From NCBI GenBank assembly GCA_036426205.1, contig CM071571.1, positions 109,713,257-109,777,256 on the forward strand: a stretch of 64,000 bases of DNA, read 5' to 3'. Numbering within the stretch: position 1 is the first letter of the stretch; every line of letters starts with the position of its first letter. The stretch is from Ascaphus truei (Eukaryota > Chordata > Amphibia > Anura > Ascaphidae). The notes below the pieces were generated by a model. That model had not been told where the DNA came from and did not search any database. It was given only the letters and a program-made list of their open reading frames with translations. The translations under genes were made by a program, and so were the position numbers. Shown one piece after another: positions 44,409-56,740 of this stretch.

Positions 44409-45995
44409 AGATCATCTGCTGTAAAGAGATGAGCATCGCAGCTGCTTGCTTCATAGAAATCAGTTCTCAGAAACACACCAACCTTCTTATTCCTCTGTAT
44501 CTTATATTTTCACTCTCACTTTGGAACAGTGCCTTTGACCAACTAAGCCACTATCCCCCCATATCTACTCTAAACCCCTAATAAAAGGCTAACTCTTGGG
44601 AAAGGACTGCATCAATAGGGGAGGTGACTACGAAGTAAAACATTTAAAACGGTGGTTTGATTCTAAGATGGTACTCTCTAACAGAGGAATGAGAATCTCA
44701 CAACTAGTAAATTGCTCAAGTGAACCAAATTTGAGGTGTCCAATTAATTTATTTCTCTGTGTATTGATATGAAGGACTGCAAGGGAAAAAAATCGTCTGA
44801 AAGCATTATGCATAAAATATATACACGTGTTTTAACCATTTATAGTGCTTCTACATTGTGCAATATTTTCAAGGATTTTCAGTGAGGATATTCCAGCGCT
44901 CCAAATTTAATTGCTTGCACTCTCGTAGATAGGTTAAGTTTGCCATAATAGAACATAAAGGTCATAATCTATTTCTGTATTAACTCTTCCAGTGCCGGAG
45001 GGGATATAGTAAAAGTGCCAAAGCCCCTCTGGCACATTTTAGGAAAATTCCAATGGTTACAATATCACTAATGATGAGAACAGAAGAGGAGTCCTCCTCT
45101 CAGCTGGCTAGATTGTGTTCAACACAGCACTAGAAAATGAGGAGACCGCCCATGATGACATAGCCAATACGTTATGGGGCCACTAGAGTGCCAGATCCTA
45201 CATTGTGGTGGCTATGTCATTGTGCATCCAAACTGCTCATGTACATAAGCAGGGGAAGGAAAGGCAAAATACATGAACTAGTATTGAATGAAAAGGTGGA
45301 GTTTATTTGTCTCCAAAAAATGATATCCAAAGTATGTTGTACAGCATACAGTCCAAATACAGGGTCGATCAGACGGGCTTAGGCAGAGAGAGAGAGAGAT
45401 CACAGGAAGAGGGTACCTAGACCAAGTAAGAAAAACCTGCACTTGCTCACAACTACAAGTATGTTTTTTCCTGTATTCATGAGCCAGTTGTGACACTGGA
45501 CGCTTATGGGCTTATTATATACCAGCCATAGCAGCCAATTAGGTTTTTGGCTGAAATTCCCCATTGATCGGCCACTTCGGCTGTTATAAGAAAAGCCCCT
45601 TAACCATTTGAGTGTTGGAGGGTCACGGCACCAGAGTTCATGAAATCGATTCGTCACTGATGATGGAATGGAAGAGGAGTTCTCCTCTCCCATTGTTCTT
45701 CCTGACAGATCACGTTCTGGAACAGGAGAGCAGAACACGATCTCCCCAACTAAAACGAGCAATAAGATTATGATGTAACTACTTTGTTATGGGCTCCATG
45801 GAGTGCCAGACTCAAGAGGTAGTAGTTACGTCCATAGGCACCAAAAAGGTTAAACTACAGACAGAAAAATGGCCCATATAATATAGAACCATATTGTACA
45901 CCCTGTAAACTGGATATCTACTGTCATTTCTAAATGATTGGAACTCTACTAAAGAGAATTAAAAGTGTAATGAATTACTGATTTTTTCCCCCCAG

Positions 45996-46164
45996 AACTT
46001 TACAGATGATAATATTGACAGTTATGTTCATAATAATACTTTGTCTGCAATTATTGATGATTTGGCAAAATTCAGTCACTACAAGCTTTGGATTACTGCT
46101 AGCACTGCATTTGGAGATGGAAACCAAACTAGTGACGTGATCAATGTTAACACAGATCAGGATG
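45996..46164 (+). CDS. PTPRQ: PTPRQ exon N: second part of FN3 domain 8
   Basis: Acceptor TTTTTTCCCCCCAG ends at 45995; donor GTAAGT starts at 46165. Phase 0 in, phase 1 out. It codes NFTDDNIDSYVHNNTLSAII, FSHYKLWITASTAFGDGNQT and SDVINVNTDQD. The ending TDQD fits the mammalian TDQDVPEG junction, but the VPEG domain that should follow is not found in the next 4 kb. Confidence 0.95.
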
Positions 46165-46814
46165 GTAAGTTAACAAAATATCCTTTCAAATTGTAAATCA
46201 TATTTATTTACATTAAAAAAATAAATAATTTTATTTAATCAAAGGACGTTGTTGGACTGCGTCATCCTTCCATATTCTTTATATACTCGAATATTGGTGA
46301 TTGATGTATGAAGATGTGTTTTGGTTTTGTTAAATTAAGTTAATATTTTCCTCCATACTGTTTCAATATACATATATTATATATATATCGTTCTTCCTAA
46401 CATGACATTCCGTATTATCTATAATGCTGCATCATTATTTTTCCATCTTCCTGTTCGATTTGGTTAGTTTCCTGAACCAGGTTTGATTGTTCTCTAAAAA
46501 GGAATTAGCCAGAATAGTTTAGGTTACACATCTACAGAAGAATGCACAACATAAGAATGTATAGTGTAATATAAAGGCATACAATTAGTGCCTTGCTAAT
46601 ATTCTTTATTTACAAATCAAATATTTTTTCTAGTATCTGATTTTTTGCACTGTTTCTGATACACTTAAGAAATGGACACATTAAAAAAGGAAGGGTTAAA
46701 TTCCTTGTGCCATATAATTTTTCTTGCTGGTGTGATAAAATATATCACAACCTATTAAAAATGTACACTTCTCCAAGTCCCTTACATTACAGTGGTTACA
46801 TGCATAATTCTAAC

Positions 46815-47116
46815 AGGTAGGTCCACAGTGCTCCATTAATGACTTAACGAGATGTTATCGTCTCATTAAGTGCTAACGGGGATCTTCAAAGCTCTAACAA
46901 TCCTGTTTTCAGCTGTAATGAGCCAGTGCGTTATTGTAACTGACAAAATATTATGCTAATGATTTGCATTGTTAGAGGGAACAACACTTCTGCATATCTA
47001 CAGAGCTCTGTTATAGTTACTTCAGGGATTTAACAATGCGTTAGTTAGGTCATAGGTAAAGGTGGCGTTACTCACATCCAGACCCTGAAATAGGTCTATT
47101 ACAGGGGTCTGGATAA
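46815..47116. mobile_element. 'CCAGATCCAC...GTCTGGAT' repeat, copy 2
   Basis: It shares 'tgacttaacgagatgttatc', 'gttagttaggtcataggta', ACTCACATCCAGACCCT and GGGTCTGGATA with the 14181-14463 copy, in the same order. Confidence 0.55.
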
Positions 47117-47150
47117 GTGTGAGACCACAGTTTGCTATGATAATAATAAT

Positions 47151-47204
47151 TTGTGACTGTCAGTGACTGTCAGTGACTGTCAGTGACTGTCAGTGACTGT
47201 CAGT
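47151..47204. repeat. 10-bp tandem repeat, five copies
   Basis: Exact repeats of GTGACTGTCA, ending in GTGTC. Confidence 0.95.
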
Positions 47205-47574
47205 GTCTTTACTCAATGATCCACTCAGAAGCCCCTAAATGTTAGGGAAAGGGAAACATAACTGGGGCCAAGAATGGGCTATCCCTGGGACATTAGGAGA
47301 TAAATGATATGACATGGTGAGGTTGTAAATTAGCTGGCCTATAATGGGGCTAAGTGTGTGGGGGATGGGCCTTTGGCTAGCAATAAAAGGAGAGGAATGG
47401 GTGGTCACTCTTTCTTTCTGTGCTCCCACGAGGTTTCCCTCCCACGTTTATTGCACGGTTGTTTTCTGTTGTACATATTGTTTGTTTTATAAATATATAT
47501 TTTTGAAGTGAAACTTCTTTAGCGGCACCTACCACATAAGCAAAATTCAGTGGCAGTGAATGGAGTTGGTGGGG

Positions 47575-47940
47575 ACGGAAGTCAGTGGTGATGGAAGGCT
47601 GGCACCAGCAGCAGGACACCGCTCTGCCGGGGGAGAGAGTGGGGGCTGCTCTGGGCGGGGGACTCAGACAGACCCTCTATGTTTCCGTACCTCCACCGGG
47701 GAGGGGGAGTGGGGAGCCGCTCTGGGGGGGGGGGGGGGAGTCAGGAGAGAGGGGGGCAAGACCCTAAGAATAACAGGCACAGACTCACACACAGACTCAC
47801 ACACAGACTCACACACTGACTGACACACACACACTGACTCACACACTGCACACACACTGACTCACACACACTGACTGACACAAACATACAGACAGACACA
47901 CACTGACTGACATACACACACAAACACACTGACTGACACA

Positions 47941-47979
<39 letters not shown>

Positions 47980-48176
47980 ACTGACTGACACACACACAAA
48001 CACACACACACACTGACTGACACACACACACACAAACACACTGACTGACATACACACATGCACACACACTGACACACACACATTGACTGACTGACTGACA
48101 CACACTGACAGACTCGCACACACTGACTGACACACACACACTGACTGACACACACACACTGACTGACACACACACA
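47575..48176. repeat. G-rich block and long CA / CTGACTGACA array
   Basis: A G-rich part (about 47600-47755) with a run of about 12 G is followed by roughly 400 bp of CA repeats with regular CTGACTGACA and CTGACT breaks. It mirrors the TG-plus-G-run structure at the window's left end. Overlapping Cys/Val/Ser-rich open frames on the - strand are artefacts. Confidence 0.93.
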
Positions 48177-50208
48177 AGGAATTCCGTTTCTATAAATATA
48201 GAAGTGCAAATAGCTACAACACGCTTTCCAAGTCAAACTTCTTTGCATTTTGGCAATGAAATTGTGTTTTGATTAATTAAAAACATCACCATTACAATTA
48301 CAATTCTGTGACAAAACAGTGACAAAAGACAAAGAAGTTTCACTTATAAAGCGCGTGCTCTGCACACACAACTTTATTTTATAAAACAATGTATATAATG
48401 GAAAGGGGTTTACATTGTATTTTATTTACTAAAACAGTGTCATTTGTATTTTAAGGACCAACACGGTTTCTCGTTGTGTGGCACAGCCAGTGAGGACTAC
48501 AGTATATGTTCTAAGAGCAACCTTCAAAACAGTTCCCTTTCATTGGCTGTGCCAAACTATGGACACTGTGTTAGTCGTTTATTATACATTGTTGTAAGTG
48601 TATGCATATGTGGAACATTTTTAGGAAGATTTGACTATAAAATGTAATAAAGAGCAGACATTGTTTTGAATCAGCCCCGTACGAGAAGGGGCTATTGCAA
48701 CATTCCACCAGCGGTAACCCATCACAGGTTGCAATAATGTTGACTACATCTGTATGAAAATATTGGTCCATTTATAAATGAGGAGTCAATAATTACAACT
48801 CAATATATAATTTTCTTAAGTATTGTAGTGCAGTTAAAAAAAATATCTCTCTATTCTTTATGCATAATACTTAATTGTCATAAGGCATTGCAAAATATAT
48901 TTTCCAATCATTTGGGCTGCATTATATTGATGTCACTGTATAGTATATATACAGTATTCAAATATTTACGTAATAATGGAATTTCAATGTTAATAATGTG
49001 TGAGGAGTTTATAGAGTATCCTGCTGGCTAAATTCATATGAAGATTTTCATAGACAGACTCATTTTGAAGATTTCCTGCCAGTCGAAGCACTAGCTGAAA
49101 ATGTTCTTTGATTGCAAAAGTTCTATCAATAAATAATTTGGAAGTCGGGCAGTGCTAATTTACATATCAGATTACTCCGCTGTGTCCAAAGTACAGGAAT
49201 ATTATTTTACTAATTGGATTTTTCATCTTCACTTAATTGTAAATCCCTCTGGTAGTTTTAAAGAAATACCCGAAGTAATAGTAAAATATCTGTGTATATG
49301 AAAAATAGGTACTTAATCAGCATCGCAATGAAATAGCAAAGAAAACCTCCCTCGCTCTTCTTCAGTTTTGCAGTGATGCATGTTGACACCTCGCCAGTGG
49401 TGCACAATAACAGCAACAATGTTTCTGGCCCTTTTGCCTCTTGTCAGACCTCAAGAGGTCCAAAAAGAAACGTTGGGAGTCTTTTTTTTTGTACAATTTT
49501 TTGGGAGTGGTTCAAAATGTGGTTATATACTTGATTGGATTTTGTGCTATGGTCTGAGCACCAATATGGACATGTAACTTTAAAAGATTATTTGGATACC
49601 GGATAGGAGAGTGCTGGTTCATTCCCCTTTTTATAAGAAAATCTTTGTGTCTTTTAAAAAAACGCCAACGCTGCAAATTATTTGGTAACTGCTTCATAGC
49701 TTAATTATTGCAACTTTGGAATCACGTCATCATACTTTCCTCAATTAGACATGAACCATTAACACATCTCTAAGTAATGAATTGTGTAGGCAGCTGTGTT
49801 TGTTGCTGTGCTGTTTATTTACATACGTAAGCTTTTATTGAATTATGAAGCCAGTGTAATAGTGATAAAGAAGTTATAAGATAGTTTTCTTCACTTTATT
49901 CTATGTCCAATACATTTGTTAAGTGGGGCAGTACCATTTTCAAATACACACTGCATTTGTACTTCCACAAGCACTAAGCAATTTACACGTTACAAGATGT
50001 TTGTTTTACATTGAAACATACAATGTGCACACGAGACTTGTTTAAAAAATTGTGCTTGCGTTTTGTACAGTCGGCAGAAAGGAAAGGCTGTTTCATATTG
50101 AAGCATAGCGAGCACTCAAATAAAACTTTCCCCCAAGTCCCTCACCGAGTCGGCCACGATGTTGTAACTCTGTCATGTTTAATATATATTGTCTTGTTTT
50201 ATTTATAG

Positions 50209-50484
50209 TCCCAGCATCTTCACCAATGATCAGTGACTGCAAAAATCTAACATCTACTTCAGTTCTATTATCATGGGATCCTCCCGTGCAGCCAAATGGT
50301 ATTATAATTGGTTACTACTTACAGATTTATGGACCACAGGGAAACTACTCTGTGTCCACCTCCCAAGTCTCCATCATTCTGGAAGATCTTTTACCGTTTA
50401 CACAATTTTTCATCTTTGTTGCTGCAAGAACTGTTAAGGGAACCGGTCCGTCTAGTCCGCTTGTCTTTCATACAGATGAAGCAG
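50209..50484 (+). CDS. PTPRQ: PTPRQ exon O: complete FN3 domain 9
   Basis: Acceptor TTTTATTTATAG ends at 50208; donor GTAATT starts at 50485. Phase 1 in and out, 276 nt. Blocks: [59 protein letters not shown] and GTGPSSPLVFHTDEA. The mammalian counterpart, as I recall, has [20 protein letters not shown]. It follows exon N directly in frame. Confidence 0.97.
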
Positions 50485-52889
50485 GTAATTGGGATATTAA
50501 TACTTTGTTTAAACTAAATTATTACAAAAAGAGATTCCGAATATATCGACTTCATTTACTTTTTCAAATGCCTAAAAAAATAGATGATACATTATTATCT
50601 ATTTATATAGTAACGGTAGTAAACATAATGGCGAGTAGCCATTAACTAGAGTATTAATCGTCAAAAGGTGGGGGCAATGTTATAAAAAGGCTCTATTCAA
50701 GCTTAGACATTAAAAAAAAAAAAAAAAAAGGATGGTGGGTTGCTGCCTGCTTTCCACATAAAAAGCATTGCCTTATAATTAGGGATTTGGGTTTAGGTGC
50801 TTATTTCTTGGTAAAATTGTATTTTATTATTTTGTTTTGTATTTTTCCTTTATAAAAAAAATCATTGTTAATCAGTGTTAAATATAAAAAAACAAATGAA
50901 AGCTAATTTGAAGTTGGTGCTTATATGTATATATTTCTTAATTGATATACTCAATGTTGCCCCTGTCTCCTGCTTGTGGCTGGTCTGCTGCAGTAAGTGT
51001 AGCTCAATAAGAATGAATGCTTGCTTTTATTTATCGCTTTTAACTGCATCTATGTCTCTGTCTGTATATCTCTGTGCTTGTCTGTCAGCTTGTCTCTAGA
51101 TGTCTACATAATGTATATATCTGTCAGAAAAATATAACGTAGTGTTAAACACCAACAGCTACATTTAAAGAAAAAAAAGAAGGTAATCACCATCAATAAA
51201 ATGTGAGAGAGAGAAATGAAAATCAAGGTGCCATGAAATCGGAGGATCCATCAAACCTCTAATCAAAAAGAAGACAATAAAACAAAGCTCCTGCTCAGTT
51301 GAATAAATACAATACAAATCCACAATTATTTTGATCCAAAATACATTAGCCGAACAGGTTGCAGAAAGCAAATTAAATATATGAGCTAATATTAAGAGTT
51401 CATAGGCATGTCACACTGAACAGGGGACATATTTCCCATGTAGGTGCAATGCATGGTCTTACTAGGGGTAAAATAGGCCCTTTATCAGATAAGAAGATCA
51501 AAGGCAGTCAGTTATTGTGGAAGTTCATCACAATAAATTAGGCATTTTAGGTCTATACTTTGACCCTTACTCAGAACTATAATGCCATGAAATGTAGAGA
51601 GACCAGAGCTTACCTTTATACTGTATAATCAGATCGCTCTCCCCTTTTGTCATAATGTTCAGCCTGGCGGCAATGTAACAGAGAAGTCCACAATATGGCA
51701 CCACATATAAAAGGGCAATCTGTGGTCTCTTTATATTTCATAGCATCATACTTCTGAAGAAGGGTCAAAGCATGGACCCAAAACATGTAATATTTTGTGA
51801 CAGACTTCCACAATAACTGAGTACCACTGATCCTCTGACGTAATGAAACGTAATAAAACAAATCAGTTAGTCCTGTTTGAGTTAGGCATTTCCTTATAAT
51901 AATCTCCCAATCTGTACGTAGTACATGCCTTGTTGATGGCTTTGTTCTGTTGCAATGGAGTGCTTGCATTACACTGCAAATGGAGCACCACCATACATGT
52001 AAAGCTGGTAACATTGTAATACAAATATGTTTTAGGGTCAATGAAAGATAATAAAAAACAAAAAAAGTTTTTTTAACAAAGATACAAGGTACTTTTCAGC
52101 TAAAGATATAGTACTTCTTACAGAAGGTAAGAAGAAATTGAACATGTATCTCTATCTGACCAAACTTGTGTCAATTGAATAGTGCACTGTAGTTCCCAGT
52201 GCAGGTAGTGTGTTCGAATGGATTCCTGTATTAGCTCATTTACTTACAAGTATCCCAGCATTCAAAACCAGGCTTCTTTTCAGACAATAAAGTGGGGTAA
52301 CTTAATTGGTCATTATCGAAAAATAATGGGTATTACACTTTAGTGAATATTACCCAATTAGGGAATTAGAAAGTCTTGAAAATTTAAATAAATATTTCTT
52401 CACTAAAGGGGCAGTGGTTTTGTAGATATTCCGGACTATACAATAATAAAGGAATTCAAATCTCCGTGGGATAGGATACAGGTGTGTACTAAATACTGTA
52501 TGAGAAAAAACTAGGTACTGTACAGTATCTAATGTGGCCTGAGGTTGCACGGTATTTGCAAAAGTGAGCAGACTAGATGGGTCTGGTAATTCATATCTGC
52601 TGGCAATTAATGTATTTTAAAACACGGATATTGTTCTAGCTGAATATTTGTTGGTCTTCCCTAAAAAGGTATTAAATGACCATAAAAGCCTTAAACAGCT
52701 AAAAATAGGTTGGTTGCATGCATTCTATCTTTGTTGAATAAGGGAACATTATGTTTGAGTTAAGCAATTACTGTATCCATAATATTACTTTTAGATTTTG
52801 GCAAGTGGAATATGTATTGATTAAACAGTATTTTGGGTGAGGGATTCTCAAATACAGCGCAAATAACACAATGAATCATTTTATTGCAG
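50485..52889 (+). other. PTPRQ: Intron O-P (2405 bp)
   Basis: It contains a foldback retroelement-tail-like repeat (51390-52040). Otherwise no feature. Confidence 0.65.
51390..52040. mobile_element. Repeat with inverted halves, retroelement-tail-like
   Basis: 'cagttattgtggaagttc' near 51510 is answered by 'cttccacaataactg' near 51806. 'actttgacccttactcag' near 51558 is answered by CTGAAGAAGGGTCAAAGCAT near 51753. The 'gaagaagggtc...aaacatgtaa' wording is common in vertebrate retroelement tails. No coding region. Confidence 0.5.
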
Positions 52890-53041
52890 AGCCATCAGCG
52901 CCTCCTCAGAACTTAACTTTTATCAACTCCACTGAAAATGCTGCATGGTTACAGTGGAGCCCAAGTCCAAAACCAAACGGCTTTGTGCATTTGTACAGTT
53001 TGAAAATTCTGGAAAACAGCAGCCAATTAATATTTTTTCAG
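52890..53041 (+). CDS. PTPRQ: PTPRQ exon P: first part of FN3 domain 10
   Basis: Acceptor TTTTATTGCAG ends at 52889; donor GTACAG starts at 53042. Phase 1 in, phase 0 out. It codes EPSAPPQNLTFINSTENAAW, LQWSPSPKPNGFVHLYSLKI and LENSSQLIFFQ. The mammalian domain has APPQNLTLINCTS and LKWSPSPLPGG, an unmistakable match from memory. Here the turn is PNG where I recall PGG. Confidence 0.97.
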
Positions 53042-53608
53042 GTACAGTATATGTAAATAAAACTCCAAAAGGCTAACTAAAGTAATGCAGGAAACTATTG
53101 CTAATGAAATTGCTTTGTTTTTACATCTGTAATGCTGGAGCAGCTCTCTATTCAAGAGACATTAAAATAGTTTTGTTATCCAAGATGGTGTCATATAGTG
53201 ATCTGTTTTAAATACCAAATATTTTGTGACATTTTCATAAGATTAATACTAGTTCATATTTCTGTTTAGATCAATTCATTCCAGAAAACTAGTTTCTTTA
53301 AAAAAAATATATAATTTCTGATAAGCACATGCTTATGTTGGCACCACATACAGATTAGTTATCTAAAGGGGGTCCATGTTAAAATAGATTGAAAGCAAAA
53401 GGTGACACTGTGTGCTTATTTGCATGTCATTTCCCAGAATCCCTAGCTGCAGTGGAAGCATTGCATGCTAGGAGAGAATGGTGAAAAGCATGGTTGCAGT
53501 GATATTTTTTATTTGCTGTATCTAAATAAAAGCTGAGTTTTGTCATTTTGCCACTTTTTCAAATGTTAAATAAAAAATATAAACATATGCTGACTTTCTC
53601 TTTACAAG

Positions 53609-53750
53609 AACGTATCTGGTTTGCAAACTGAAGCAAGACTTTCTGCACTGGAACCTTTTAAGACATATTTCGCTCGTGTATCAGCTTTCACAAAAGTTGG
53701 AAATGGGAACCATTTCAGCAATATTGTCAGCTTTGCAACAAAAGCATCAG
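53609..53750 (+). CDS. PTPRQ: PTPRQ exon Q: second part of FN3 domain 10
   Basis: Acceptor TCTCTTTACAAG ends at 53608; donor GTAAGT starts at 53751. Phase 0 in, phase 1 out. It codes [40 protein letters not shown] and SFATKAS. The mammalian counterpart reads NISGFKTEAKLVGLEP and [14 protein letters not shown]. The intron before it (567 bp) shows no feature. Confidence 0.96.
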
Positions 53751-54929
53751 GTAAGTTGTACTCCTCTGCTGTTTCATATTTGAATAAAATCTAAGACGTG
53801 CAAAAAACATTATATGAAAAAAATCCTTAAATATAATCATGCTGACCTATGAAAGATCAGTCTCTCCCACTGTAGGATGAAAGTGAACTAAGGATTGTAG
53901 TATGTTTAATAGGATTAGTCTAGCTGACTGATTTTAACTAGTATAAGATTTTTAAGTATATCTTTCAATTCTTTAACTTTTCCATGCTAAATAAAAAACT
54001 TTGGAGGTTTATTTTTTATAATCTCTGCCTTTTTTTTGTTGATAAGATTTTGTCAGTGCTCAAAACTAGAGATTCATTGTTTTTATTTTGTCCATTGTTT
54101 GTATAGTAATTATGCAATCAAGCTATCAACAGTTAAATTAAACTTAGTATAAGTTTCAATTCAATGAACCCACACAAAAGGGAAATATGTTGACTTTTTC
54201 AATACTGGAAGCACAGCAGCACCTGGGATTGGAACCAGGTGACAGGTTGGGGAAGTGGTCACCTGACCAGGCCTCCAGTGATGCGGCCAGTGGCGTGAAG
54301 GGGAGCGCCACCTCACTTAGGTTCTGATTGCACTCAGCAATGAACATGATCTCCATTTAGGCAGCAAAAGGTTGCAAAATAGGTGAATTGTTACTTCGAT
54401 TCCTTCAATGTCACTGGGGCTAGCAACACACAGCAAAAGGAAGTAATTGGGGATGTGAAGCAAAAACTGACAAAGAACTGTGCAGTGATTGATCCTAAGA
54501 GGCACATACAGTACTTGGACTGAAATGTTACTCTAGATACTGTAGCTTAATTATAGAGACTCAGATACAGTTACCCTACCTATGATATGTGCTCAGTATC
54601 GGGCTGCTGAAGTCAATGGTGAATTTCATCCGAAAACGGAAAAATTGAAAGGGGCCTCTGGATGGGGAAGTGTTTGTCAATCAAGGATTTAAATTACCCT
54701 TATCCCACCGTGTCCTTTTTCAGAGATCCAATAAAAATAAGGGCAGTTGTGCAGGGGGGACTTTGGCTGTATAAGCACTAACACAGTGATATCACACAAA
54801 AGGGAGTAAGTAGCCAGAGGAATGAAAAAAAAAAACATAAACACAGTGGCACAGCTAGACATGTGCGGTCCCCTCAGGCATAACATTTTTCAGGGCCCCA
54901 TTAATATTAATTCTGACTAAAATAAAAAA

Positions 54930-55375
54930 AATCTCCCTCCCACCAGCCTCTCTCTTCTCCCTGATCTTCTCTCATCATCCCTCCCTCTCATCATCTACCC
55001 CCCTCCTCCTCATTATCTCCCCCCATCATCATCTCTCTCCTTCTCATCATCTCTCCCTCTCCTTTCTCCCCCTCCTCATCATCCTCTCTTCACTCCTCCC
55101 CCACATCTATCTGTCCTCTCCCTTCACCCAGCATGTCTCGCTCCTCTCCCCCCAGCATGTCGCTCTCCTTCCCCCCAGCATGTCTCTCTCCTTTCCCCCC
55201 AGCATGTCTTTATCTCTCCTCCCCACACAGAATCTCTCTCCCCCCCTCAGCATGTCTCTATTTCTCCTCTCCTACCAGCATGTCTCTCTCTCCCTCCCCC
55301 CGAGCATGTCTCTCCCCCCCCCCCCCCAGCATTACTTTCTCTGCTCCCCCCACCGTGTCTGTCTTTCTCTTCTTA
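54930..55375. repeat. CT-rich tract with AGCATGTCTCT repeats
   Basis: The first half is irregular 'ctccctctcatcatc' words. The second half (about 55130-55330) repeats CCCCCAGCATGTCTCTCTC about eight times with variable C runs. Open frames here are artefacts. Confidence 0.9.
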
Positions 55376-55489
55376 GGACACGATTATAGTCCAGGCTTCA
55401 ATGCATCCGCACGCACTCATCGCATCGCGGGCACCTTTCGCCCGAGTGATGTGTGATCTTGGCTGCAGGAGATTGGGGAGGCGATGGGG

Positions 55490-55575
55490 AGGCATGGCGG
55501 ATGTGTCACGAAGCTGGTTCTCCCTCATTGGCTGAACTGCTCACGTGACGCTGACGTCACGCGACTGTGCTTGAA
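55490..55575. mobile_element. Truncated Harbinger-like MITE piece, copy 3
   Basis: CATTGGCTGAACTGCTCACG followed by TGACGCTGACGTCA matches the interior of the copy at 14601-14941 (CATTGGCTGAACCGCTCACG). No TTA-flanked end was found on either side. Confidence 0.5.
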
Positions 55576-55725
55576 AAGCAAATTTTTTTGTCTTTCGAAA
55601 CTTGGTCCTGCCATCACCTCTGTCCTTCCTTCTTACTGCATCTCAGGCCCCGCTGCTGCCGGGGGGGGAAGTGCAGGCCCCCGGGCTATAGCTACGCCCC
55701 TGATAAACATATTTATAGATGTCAG

Positions 55726-56140
55726 CAGGGTTGCCACCTCTCCGGGTTTTGGGAACTTACCTCCGGGCTACGGGTTGCCGTCCTCAATCTCCAGGTGGCG
55801 TCGGGGTGCAGTGGGCTGCGTCGGCATCTCCGGCATCCTTCCTTAGCCTGCTGCAATTCCCCCCTCCAACTGCAGTGAAGATGGCTGTGTGGCGTCAAAT
55901 GACGCCGCGTTGCCACGGCAGCCGGACACCACGTGACGTAATGACGCTACATGACATCACGTCATCACGTAGAGTTCAGTTGCCATGGCAACGTGGCATT
56001 ATTTGACACCGCACAGCCATCTTCACTGCAGTTGGAGGGATAAGTTGTAGCAGGATGCCGGAAGACGCCGCGGCACCACACTAAGTAAGGGATTTTTTTT
56101 CCCCCTCCTGGTTGGCCTTCAGTAGAAAGTGGCAGCCCTT
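55726..56140. mobile_element. hAT-type foldback MITE
   Basis: The exact 8-bp duplication GATGTCAG lies on both sides (55718-55725 and 56141-56148). The ends CAGGGTTGCCAC and GTGGCAGCCCTT are inverted. Inside, a long palindrome pairs 'ccctccaactgcagtgaaga' (55862 on) with 'tcttcactgcagttggaggg' (ending 56040). CAGGG ends with an 8-bp duplication define hAT elements. 415 bp, CpG-rich, non-coding. Confidence 0.85.
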
Positions 56141-56740
56141 GATGTCAGATCTGGGTAAAAAAAAGGTATCACTTACCCACATGAGACCCCTTAAACATTG
56201 CACTGGAATTAGTTCACTTTGGGCCTCAGAGGGATTGCCACTTTGAATAAGTCTGAAAGTATTTTAAAGTCCAAATCATGCAGAGAATATGCAGGTCATG
56301 TTATGTATGACTTTTATTTACAGCCTGTTTGTAGTTGGTGCAATACCAGTATATTGCTTACACCTTAATGACAATTTCTGAAGGCTACATGTCATAGCAT
56401 ATCTTCACTATCTCTGCAAATACTGCTTAGTATCGCTGGTCATTATTATTATTGTAACAGGGTATGTCTTTTCTGCCTATCTTTCCCCACCCTGTTATGT
56501 AAGTCCTGCTGGCTGTAAGGGTTAATCTGTGGGCTTGTGACCCTTACCCATGCTCCTCTATGATGGACAGGAGTAAGGTGGTGACTCATGCACCACACAC
56601 TAGGAGCATAGGCTGTGTATCTTCCAGAGGGGTAGGGCAGGGGGGGAGGGGCAGTGCTACATTATTATTTAACTAGTCACCTGCATAGGCACTATTTTAC
56701 TAACTCAATAGTTTTCTTTAAAGCTCTAATCAGGGAACCA

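Larger units (their letters stand above)
41151..45995 (+). other. PTPRQ: Intron M-N (4845 bp)
   Basis: It contains a CT-rich tract (41866-42140), a foldback element with TGACGTCA palindromes (42720-43070), two related GC-rich palindromic units (43330-43560 and 43660-43910) and CORE-SINE copy 3 (44225-44408). From 44410 to 45995 no feature was recognised. Confidence 0.75.
46165..50208 (+). other. PTPRQ: Intron N-O (4044 bp), no FN3 exon found
   Basis: It contains the 'gtctggat' repeat copy 2 (46815-47116), a 10-bp tandem repeat (47151-47204) and a G/CA-rich block (47575-48176). It was searched for a PNG turn (ccaaatgg-type words), Trp-Pro-Pro codons and a terminal GAAGATG-GT border. None was seen on the + strand. 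Confidence 0.65.

Noticed and set aside
47151..47204. Short direct repeats considered as a CRISPR array
   Set aside because: Perfect head-to-tail 10-mers without spacers in a vertebrate intron; a simple tandem repeat.
47741..48248. Cys/Val/Ser-rich open frames on the - strand
   Set aside because: All three frames are open across a CA/GT microsatellite.
49363..49470. Possible exon after TTTTGCAG near 49374 in the N-O intron
   Set aside because: The translation shows no FN3 strands, no PNG turn and no proper donor in phase 1, so it does not fill the missing domain.
54170..54290. Possible fourth SINE ('gggattggaaccaggt')
   Set aside because: Only one short tRNA-like word fits. The rest does not follow the CORE-SINE order seen in the other three copies.
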